A stretch of DNA of 64,000 nucleotides from Viola odorata. Lineage: Eukaryota > Streptophyta > Magnoliopsida > Malpighiales > Violaceae. The notes under the pieces are model-generated. The model was given only the letters and a program-made list of their open reading frames with translations, made no database searches and was not told the origin of the DNA. Where the stretch lies: NCBI GenBank assembly GCA_963691705.1, contig OY829540.1, positions 71,100,367 to 71,164,366 of the forward strand. Reading direction: 5' to 3'. Each line of letters starts with the position of its first letter. Positions within the stretch are counted from its first letter, which is position 1. A program made the translations under genes and the position numbers. Shown here one piece after another: positions 56,187-64,000 of the stretch.

Positions 56187-57313
56187 AGGTAATGAAAAGC
56201 TTAGTTTCATTTTTATAGGGTTGTGGTATTTTAAGGGCATTGGTTGGTTTCTGATTGATCAAGGGGCAGTTTTCATGGGATTTCCTCGTTAGAAGTAGGG
56301 AGACCAACTTCTTTTAATGTATTTAATTTAGACTTCTTTATTGTATTTAAGAGAGGAAAAACTGGTTTGAGTTGGAATTTTGCTTGTGCTTGAGCCATTT
56401 TGCTTTGCTCATCAGTACTGCTTGCTTAAAGGCATGATCTGTAGCATTATAAATTAATAAGAATACTACTGTTTCAGTCTCAAATTTTATCTCCTCTTGG
56501 TCTGTTCTTATCTCAGTTTAGTTTATGCAATTTAAAAAAAAAGAAATGCTTCCATCTTTTTCTCAGAATGCTTCCTATGTATGTTTATTGAACCAATATG
56601 TGTACTTCCATGCGATTACTATTTGTAGTAGCACTTGAAAAAAGAGAGCATGCATATACTTTTGAAGGTGTTTACTATTTACGTGTCTTTAATAAGAATT
56701 AACACTCTTTTTAATTATAAGTGTAACTTGACTTTTCTATTAACTTTATTTATTTAAAAAACTTATAGTTTGTAAAATGTTTCGCTTAATTACATATAGT
56801 TTAAAAATTTGCAATCTAAATCTTATATATAATTTTCTAAAAGTTGCAATCTTATCCTTTTTAGTAGTTAAAATAGTTAAAATAAATGGTAAAAGAATAG
56901 AAGAAATTATACAAATTTAAAGAAAAATGTAAATGCTACTCTACTAAAAATATTAAAAAAGAAAACAATGAGAACTTTAAAATATATATTTAAAAAAGGT
57001 ATAAATTAAATATAAATTGTAAATAAAAAATATTTTAATTTTTCATTGTATTGTATTAATTCTATTTTTTATCCAAATTTTAACTATTTTTTTAAAAATT
57101 TTAAGAATTTAAAAAGTTAAAATTGTAATTTTCAGAAAATTATAAGATTTATGTTACACGTTTTTAAACTATACTAGTATAATTTTTTGTTTAGTAGTTT
57201 ACTTCTTTGTATTTATTCCTTGCTTGTTTGTTTAAACTTAATCCACATTAAATGATGAACAAGAACCCGAGTAATAAAGGTTCCAACTTCCAAACAATTA
57301 ATTGCGTTACCTC
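56187..57313. other. 3' region of the CCCH gene and AT-rich spacer
   Basis: Probable 3' untranslated sequence to about 56460, then AT-rich spacer containing foldback element copy 2 (about 56755-57205). No gene is supported. Confidence 0.5.
56755..57205. mobile_element. AT-rich foldback (MITE-like) element, copy 2
   Basis: Has the same motif order as 2985-3448: aacttatagtttgtaaaatg, then ttaaaataaatggtaaaa, aattatacaaattt, and finally ttaaaaagttaaaattg and aaaattataaga. Ends are imperfect inverted repeats. The copies are strongly diverged, so the family is old. Confidence 0.45.
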
Positions 57314-57323
57314 AAAGTATTTT

Positions 57324-58238
57324 AAGGTCCCTTAGGTATAAGGTATCTTACATATTAGTCCCTAAAAGTTTTTACCCAAGCTTTAGTCCCTCACAAATGA
57401 AAACCAATGTATACTCTATTAAAACACAAACAAAAGAATCGATTTTATTAAAAATCAAATATATTGGGCTTATTTAATTTAATTTTTTTCAAATCTAAAA
57501 CTCAAAATTCCAAAAACCCAACAAAAAGAGTTAGTAGAACTTAAAACTGAATATCCAACCAACCCTATTCCTCAATCTTTATAGTGCAAATCACGCCTCA
57601 ACTCTCCCATTATCCTCTAAATTTACTATTTTTTCTCTCATGTTTGTACTTTCTTCTCCACCAATGAGTTTCAGGAGAGCTATTATGGTCGTTTTAGGAG
57701 AACCACTTCCAATTGCAAGAGATCCAAAAGATCTGAATCTTCCTCCATTAAAAGACAGTCTCGTACCTCGAATCAATAGGAATGTGAGGAGTAGAGGGAG
57801 AGTGTGGAGGGGCCAGAGATGACGGCGTGAATGAAGGAGTCAGAGCGAGAGAGGTCTAGAAGATCTCGATCGGCTTGAATTGTTCAAAGGTTCGATGGAG
57901 AAGAGAAGAGGTCGATGAGGCTGTGACGGTCGGCGACAATTAAGAGGAGGTGGGAGGAGGAAGATTTGGTGGAAGACCATTTTTTTTTGGTGATTGTTTG
58001 ACTTGAATTTCATTAAGAGTGGAATTAAATTAGAAGGAAAAAATGATTATGTTTTGTCTTCATTTAAAGGGTAAAATAGTCTTAGCACGAATTACGTTGG
58101 TGCCAAATTATCAGAAATGACAGAAAATGTAACGGAAGGATTAATGGATTTTGCCAAAATTAGTTTGTGAGGGACTAAAGTTTAGGGTGAAAAAATATAG
58201 GGACTAATGTTTATGGTATACCATACTCGAGGGACCCT
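57324..58238. mobile_element. Mutator-like element, 915 bp, non-autonomous
   Basis: Long imperfect terminal inverted repeats of about 85 bases start aaggtcccttaggtataagg at the left and, read inwards, agggtccctcgagtatggta at the right. Both continue through attagtccctawaa-like and ctttagtccctcacaaa words. Flanking direct repeats AAAGTATTTT (57314-57323) and AAAATATTTT (58239-58248) match at 9 of 10 positions, the 9-10 bp size made by Mutator transposases. The interior is GC-richer (57600-57960) and could be captured host sequence. A 60-residue frame at 57640-57822 matches no family I recognise. Confidence 0.85.
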
Positions 58239-59275
58239 AAAATATTTTCTCCTAAAAACAATACTAGAAGAATAGGTCTTTTTAAAATGATTTGGGCATG
58301 CAAGGTAGTTTTATAATTTTACTATTCTCATGTGATTGAGGGGTAGTTTAGTTAATTCATAAGCAACAAACTTGGCCTAGCCACAAATCATCATTCAGGC
58401 ATGTTCATGTACGCGACCATTTTCATTTTCGGTTTGGGTATTTAATTTCATCGGTTTGATTTGGTCTGTTTATTTTTTGACCGGATTTAATTAGATATTC
58501 TTACAACCGGGTATCCGACCTATTTACATTTTTAGTTCGTGATCCAATTATATTAGTTCGTTTGGACATTTTTTTAGCCGATCTAATCGAATACCCTTAT
58601 TCACATTTTCGGTTTGGGTACCCAATTATATCATCTTGGTTCGAGCAACTTTTTTTATCCGATTTAATCGGGTACTCTTATGACTGAGTATGGGCTGGGT
58701 ACCTAGCCTACTTACATTTTTGATTTACGATCTAATTCTATCGATTCGGTTCAGACCTTTTATTTTTTTATCCGATCTAATGGAATACCCTTATATGAAC
58801 GGGTATAATTTCTCGAATCATCATCTAGGGTTATTCATGAGCTAAATAATCTGCCCATTTACCTTTCCAATTTGGGTATTAAAGTTTATCAGTTTTGCTT
58901 ATAATTAGTATCTTAACCATTATTTATTAATTTATAATTTTATTTTTTTATTTAGATTAAAGAGAGAAATTTTATTCATTAATTTATAATTGTATTTTTT
59001 TATTTAGACTAAAGAGAGAAATTTTAATGGGCCTCAGCATTTGGGATGGACCAAATTATAGGATCGTTTCTTTGCTTCGGAAAAATGTCTTTGTAATCCA
59101 ATGAACAATTGTTTTCAATGGCCAAATAAGTAAATAACAGCTCTTCCTTAAACCCCTATGCATCCAAACTCAAAAAACACACTTTCACTGATCATCAACC
59201 CCATAAACCCTATTCTCTTACCTCAATCAAGAAAACAAGAACAGAGAGCAAAGCTATGAATGCATCGCAACACAA
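58239..59275. other. Spacer upstream of the PPR gene
   Basis: Contains the degenerate tandem repeat (58426-58805) and a 50-base near-duplicate (tttatttagattaaagagagaa near 58950 and again near 59000). The last 150 bases are likely PPR leader. No other gene is supported. Confidence 0.5.
58426..58805. repeat. Degenerate tandem repeat, about four units of 80-110 bp
   Basis: Units follow the pattern ttttcggtttgggta, then a caattatatc-like word, ggttcg or gttcgtttgg, atccgatttaatcgggta and tacttaca. Starts lie near 58426, 58530, 58605 and 58712. The units are strongly diverged. There is no coding meaning. Confidence 0.6.
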
Positions 59276-61552
59276 ATGAAGTTTATTGGAGTAATTCTCA
59301 GTTTCTTCTCCAGAATGTTGCGGAATCTCTTTCATATGGGTCGCAGCAGATTCCCTCTCAGAGTAAGCCATTCCATTTTATCTTCACCTTCCTCAACTAC
59401 AACAATAAAAGTTGATGCCTCTTTGCTATCAATTTCTTGCCCATTAATCTGGTTTACTGGTTTCCTCTGCATCCTAAGACTCCCCTTCTCTACCAAACCA
59501 AACCCCACTAATGCTTTTGAGGATTTAGACAAGGAAACATTGCGTAAAATCATTGTACAAGACCAATGGAATCATCCAAAGCTCCTAATACTATTTGAAT
59601 CTTCCTTGGCCCCCATTCGGGTTTCAAGGGTTTTGGTAGAGCTCAAGCAAGACCCTAAATTAGCTTTCAAATTCTTCACTTGGGCCAAGTCCCGCCCTTC
59701 CTTTCGCCACACCACACACTCTTACTGTATACTAGTACATATTTTGTTTTATGCTAGAATGTACTTTGATGCTCATTCTGTACTCAAGGAAATGGTTTTG
59801 TTAACCAAGGCTTTGCCTGGTTTTGATGTGTTTGAAGTTTTGTGGTCTACCAGGAATGTTTGTGTCCCAGGGTTTGGTGTTTTCGATGCTTTGTTTAGTG
59901 TTTTGGTCGAACTAGGAATGCTCGAGGCAGCAGTTCAGTGTTTTTCTAGGATGACCAGGCTTAGGGTGTTTCCAAAAGCACGGTCTTGCAATGCCCTTTT
60001 GCTTAGCCTCTCCAAGGAGGGGAAAGTGGATATGTCAAGGAAGTTTTTCAGGGATATGATTGGGGCTGGCATTGCCCCATCTGTCTTTACTTACAATATT
60101 ATGATAGATTGTATGTGCAAAGAAGGAGATGTGGCAACTGCTAGGAGCTTGTTTGAACAAATGAAACAGATAGGCTTAACTCCAGATATTGTCACCTATA
60201 ACTCACTTATTGATGGGCATGGAAAGATTGGTTTGTTAGATGAATCAGTTAATTTATTCAAAGAAATGAAGGAAACATGCTGTGCACCTGACATAATAAC
60301 GTACAATGCCTTGATCAACTGCTTTTGCAAGTTTGATGGATTGCCCAAGGCTTTTGAGTTTTTCCGTGAGAGTAAGATTTATGGATTGAAACCAAATGTC
60401 ATTACTTATAGCACATTGATAGATGCTTTGTGCAAGGAAGGGATGATGCAACAGGCAATAAATTTTTTGGTGGACATGATCCGTGTTGGACTTTCACCAA
60501 ATGAATTCACATATACTTCTCTGATTGATGCAAATTGTAAAGCTGGTAATATTAATGAAGCAGTGAAGCTGGCTCATGAAATGTTGCAGGCAAAATTTGA
60601 CTTCAATGTGGTTACATACACAACTTTATTGGATGGCCTTTGTGACGAAGGGAGGATAGAGGAAGTAGAAGTGCTATTAAGGGAAATGCTGAAGTCTGGG
60701 GTGACTCCTAATGAGAAAACCTATACTGTCCTTGTCCATGGGTACATTAAGGTAAAGAAGATGGACAATGCCATGGAGTTATTGTATGAAATGAAGGAAA
60801 AAGGCATCAAGCAAGATTTATTATTGTATGGAACTATTATTTGGGGTCTCTGTAGTCAGCAGAAGCTTGATGAATGTGAGGTTGTAATGAATGAAATGAA
60901 GGAATGTGGCATAAGTGCGAATCCTGTCATATACACAACCCTTATGGATGCTTACTTTAAGGCAGGTAAGGGTAAAGAGGCAATGAATCTGTTTCAGGAA
61001 ATGTGGGACTTGGGTATTGAGGTTACTGTTTTGACTTTCTGTGTATTAGTTGATGGGATGTGCAAAATGGGTTTAGTCCAAGACGCAATTGACTATTTTG
61101 GTAGGATATCAACCTTTAACTTACAGCCTAATATTGCAATTTATACTGCCTTGATTGATGGCCTTTGTAAAAATAATTCCATTGAAGCTGCAAAGCAGCT
61201 TTTTAATGAAATGCAGGACAAAAATATGATTCCAGATAAAACTGCTTACACTGCTCTGATAGATGGAAATCTGAAGCATGGGAATTTTCAAGAAGCACTT
61301 GATATGAGAGATAGGATGATCAAAATGGGTATGGAGCTTGATCTGCATGCATACACTTCTTTGATTTGGGGGCTATCACAATGTGGCCAAGTGAAAAAAG
61401 CAAGATTTTTTCTTTCTGAGATGCTCAGGAGTGGCATTATGCCTGATGAGATTCTCTGTATTTGTATATTAAGGAAGCATTATGAGCTAGGAAACTCTGA
61501 TGAAGCTGCTGATTTGCGAAATGAATTGGTTGAGAGGGGGCTAGTTAATTAG
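59276..61552 (+). CDS. P-class pentatricopeptide repeat protein (758 residues), At2g02150-like
   Basis: A single-exon gene, as is usual for plant PPR genes. The basic, Ser/Phe-rich N-terminus (FFSRMLRNLFHMGRSRFPLR) suggests organelle import, probably to mitochondria. From about residue 145 onwards roughly sixteen 35-residue PPR motifs follow, such as TYNIMIDCMCKEGDVATARS, TYNSLIDGHGKIGLLDESVN, TYSTLIDALCKEGMMQQAIN and AYTALIDGNLKHGNFQEALD. There is no E, DYW or SMR domain at the end, so this is a P-class protein. Such proteins bind defined organellar RNA sequences through residues 5 and 35 of successive repeats. Length agrees with the Arabidopsis protein (about 760), which I recall as an embryo-essential gene. 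The first ATG is used. No frame breaks. Confidence 0.93.
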   Translation: MKFIGVILSFFSRMLRNLFHMGRSRFPLRVSHSILSSPSSTTTIKVDASLLSISCPLIWFTGFLCILRLPFSTKPNPTNAFEDLDKETLRKIIVQDQWNHPKLLILFESSLAPIRVSRVLVELKQDPKLAFKFFTWAKSRPSFRHTTHSYCILVHILFYARMYFDAHSVLKEMVLLTKALPGFDVFEVLWSTRNVCVPGFGVFDALFSVLVELGMLEAAVQCFSRMTRLRVFPKARSCNALLLSLSKEGKVDMSRKFFRDMIGAGIAPSVFTYNIMIDCMCKEGDVATARSLFEQMKQIGLTPDIVTYNSLIDGHGKIGLLDESVNLFKEMKETCCAPDIITYNALINCFCKFDGLPKAFEFFRESKIYGLKPNVITYSTLIDALCKEGMMQQAINFLVDMIRVGLSPNEFTYTSLIDANCKAGNINEAVKLAHEMLQAKFDFNVVTYTTLLDGLCDEGRIEEVEVLLREMLKSGVTPNEKTYTVLVHGYIKVKKMDNAMELLYEMKEKGIKQDLLLYGTIIWGLCSQQKLDECEVVMNEMKECGISANPVIYTTLMDAYFKAGKGKEAMNLFQEMWDLGIEVTVLTFCVLVDGMCKMGLVQDAIDYFGRISTFNLQPNIAIYTALIDGLCKNNSIEAAKQLFNEMQDKNMIPDKTAYTALIDGNLKHGNFQEALDMRDRMIKMGMELDLHAYTSLIWGLSQCGQVKKARFFLSEMLRSGIMPDEILCICILRKHYELGNSDEAADLRNELVERGLVN

Positions 61553-64000
61553 AATAGCAGTTATTTAGTACCCGATGTACAGATTTGAACAATTGGTAAA
61601 AAAATATCTAATTAAGGAGGACTGGACAGCCTTTATGGCTGTTTGTAGCCAGATACGATGACTGTGAACTTGCTGCTTGAAGTTTGGTTCACTGATGTTC
61701 AGGTTGGTCAGTAAGAGCTTTGAAAATGCATAATCAGTTTCTGGGATGAGATTTTTTATTCACAGTATTTTGGTGACTGAAAATAAACTACTGAACTATG
61801 TTCACACTCTGAGCTACTTTCAAGGTGAGTGGTAAACCATAGACTCTTTGGCTTTCCATTTTTAAGATGACCGCCAATATAGTTTTACAAAATTTGGTTT
61901 ATCCTCAGTTGTTTTCCTTTTTTTTGTAAATGTTGTATTTCACATGGGACTTAAAAATGTGCATCCTTTGTTGCAGCTGGTTGCTTCTCAAAAAGAATTA
62001 AGAATCTGAATTGAGATACCATTTTACATGAGATCAGCCAAGCAGAGGAAGTATACACCTCAAAGAAGAATGCTGAGGAAGGGCTCTATTGAACCAGATG
62101 CTTTGTGACCAATAAGATTACCAAGGTGCGATTTTGCTACATAAAGTTTTTGAAGGATACTTGAAAGTGCATTCAATATTATTTTTATACTTTAGTTGAC
62201 CATGCTTATTCAAGTATTTTCCTTGGGCATCAGCTCAAGTTGTAAGTGTGGGGTTAGGCTGAGGCTGACTTTGAGTTCACAGCTTGCTTTTTGTTTCAGT
62301 TATGCTGAATTGCCATGATTTTGTTCAGCAAATGTCAAACTTTTGAACCTTATAGTTGCATATCTTTCCTTTTTTATTTTTCATTTCATTATTGTTATTT
62401 TATTTATTGTATCTCAATTCATAGTCCAAATGATGATCTTTGCTAATTCAGACATCTCTTTCAAAGTGCCTTTGGTATAGCTGTCAAGTTTGTTACCACT
62501 GCGTCACTAGATACGCCAATGATGGTTAACTAATGTGATGTTGTAGGATAACGAATTTGAACCTTGGTCGCTCATTCCATTATGCATGGAGTTTACCTTT
62601 TTCTTACTCAACTGGTAACAGAATTCCAAAAAACTCGTTAAGTTGAATAGCATTTGTTCTGTGGTAGGAAAGGAAAACAAATTGAGAAATGCCATTACTC
62701 CGTTAAAGAAAAGGAAAACAAATTTGAAAAATGTGTCTAGTGATCATTAAACAATAAGAATGCCAGTGAATCAGACAGCAGTAGTGGTGCTTTCTCTGGC
62801 TATAATAACAGCAAATGGCCAGCAAATCTTGAGCATCTGGTAGTCTCCAATCTGGAATCTCCTATTGGATCAGGGAGAGTTTAGGGAACAAGTGGGGTAG
62901 AGTTGGAAACAAATTTCAATGGCTAGCTAGAAGAGTTCTTGTCAGGTCTGGTTGTAGGTGATTAGATCAAGTTAATGGCAAATTTAATAGTCTACACTAT
63001 TCTTGGAATTATATAGAAGTCAGTTTATTAGAATTTATACGAAGTGAGTGCTAGATCCGATCTTGTTTCTATTGCTAGCTTTTAGTTTATCCTAGGGATG
63101 ATTTAGTTTTGTGCTCCATTATTGCTCTCCCAATGTGTCCTGTTGTAAACTGGTGGTCTTAATTATGGTTATTGAGTGAAGAACTGTTGATATCTAGAGG
63201 TGTAAACTTTTTCTATCTGTAACCTTTCTTTTGTATTTGCTTGTGAAGGAGTATTGGAATCAGTAACTTCATAAAATTCAGTCATTCTCATATTTCATTG
63301 ATTTTATAACTCTTGTTTCATTCATTGATATATAATATACTTGCGTGCCCTGTGAACTAGATAAGTTATCCTATTAGTCCACACTTGCTTATACTTGCCA
63401 ATTTAAGTGCATAAGAAAAGCTACAGTATAAAAGACCATGTTGATTGTATCTGATAGTGAAATAAAGTCTTGCACTGTTGGTTGGTGTTGATACTTTGCA
63501 ATTTTCTATTCAAATTCAGGTCTTCATCCACTTTTATATTTCAGGATACACTATGAGATGTCGTCAATAGTCTGGGATCTGAAATAATACTACCATGGCA
63601 TTTTCTCATGTATTCTGCGGGAATGGGTGACTTCTACCTTCAACTTATACCCTCATGAAGTAAGTTATTCGTTTCTTTTTCCTTCTCTTCCTCGGAATCA
63701 ATTGATCCCAGGTCCTGATTTGCATGCATCAGATATTCTTCGGTTTTTAAGATTATGACATTAGAGATTTGGTAAAGCAGTCTATTTTTTTTTTCTTTTA
63801 AAAGAAGGCCTAATGGGTGCCTCTCCTTGATGTTTTCCCCCTGGACTTTGGAATTTGGTTTCGGAGCTCGTTTTTATGATTTTTGAGTCAACCTCTGGAT
63901 TGTAAAATTCAGATTAAGGAATTAGCATTGCAAAATTTTGTTTGTTGAATTACATGATAATTTGTGCATCAATTGATTCTTTTCCTTCACTCACTGTTGC
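61553..64000. other. 3' region of the PPR gene and right-edge spacer
   Basis: No coding region longer than chance is supported to the end of the window. Pyrimidine-tract-plus-ag sites near 61978 and 62300 hint that a spliced, non-coding 3' tail is possible. No element ends or RNA genes were recognised. Confidence 0.45.

Noticed and set aside
55957..56307. His/Pro-rich 116-residue minus-strand frame
   Set aside because: It is the antisense shadow of the acidic Glu/Tyr/Gly tail of the CCCH protein.

Overview
The window is nuclear DNA of a flowering plant, most likely a core eudicot. Coding exons are separated by AT-rich spacers, introns follow GT..AG rules, and miniature transposons typical of plants (Stowaway-like, hAT-like, Mutator-like) fill the gaps. 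No rRNA operon, organelle block or bacterial-style operon is present. The species cannot be named from the sequence.

The backbone is a conserved gene order. From left to right: a phytosulfokine receptor kinase (5.2-8.3 kb, +), a TOM3-type membrane protein (13.7-20.0 kb, -) with a second tandem copy (22.4-28.5 kb, -), a remorin (41.9-46.7 kb, +), a CCCH zinc-finger protein (53.1-56.2 kb, +) and a PPR protein (59.3-61.6 kb, +). From memory, the Arabidopsis orthologues lie in one short interval near the top of chromosome 2 (PSKR1, TOM3, a remorin, C3H17 and an EMB-class PPR, roughly At2g02220 to At2g02150), so the block appears colinear in inverted orientation.

The spacers carry the novelties. 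At the left edge is a second, partial copy of the phytosulfokine receptor ectodomain. Its kinase has been replaced by the acidic-membrane-basic tail of a kinase-less receptor-like protein. It is followed by a broken polygalacturonase. At 11.4 kb is a fragment that reads as the end of 18S rRNA running into ITS1, far from any rDNA array. The TOM3 gene has been duplicated as a 6.2-kb tandem segment whose copy lost its original N-terminus and C-terminal tail but kept an open spliced frame.

From 29 to 41 kb is an accessory region with no intact gene. It holds foldback elements, Stowaway-like elements, a DNA polymerase epsilon exon fragment, two RNase T2 pseudogenes as a head-to-head inverted repeat, a CSC1/OSCA fragment, a decayed plastid protein gene and two hAT-like insertions with recognisable target-site duplications. 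A small secreted S1-family gene (47.6 kb) sits between the remorin and CCCH genes. From 50 to 52.9 kb is a repeat-rich element containing an array of eight 20-bp palindromes. A 915-bp Mutator-like element lies at 57.3-58.2 kb.

The genes do not form a pathway. PSKR1 is a peptide-hormone receptor at the plasma membrane, remorin a plasma-membrane scaffold, TOM3 a multi-pass membrane protein, the CCCH protein a probable RNA binder and the PPR protein a probable organellar RNA-binding factor.
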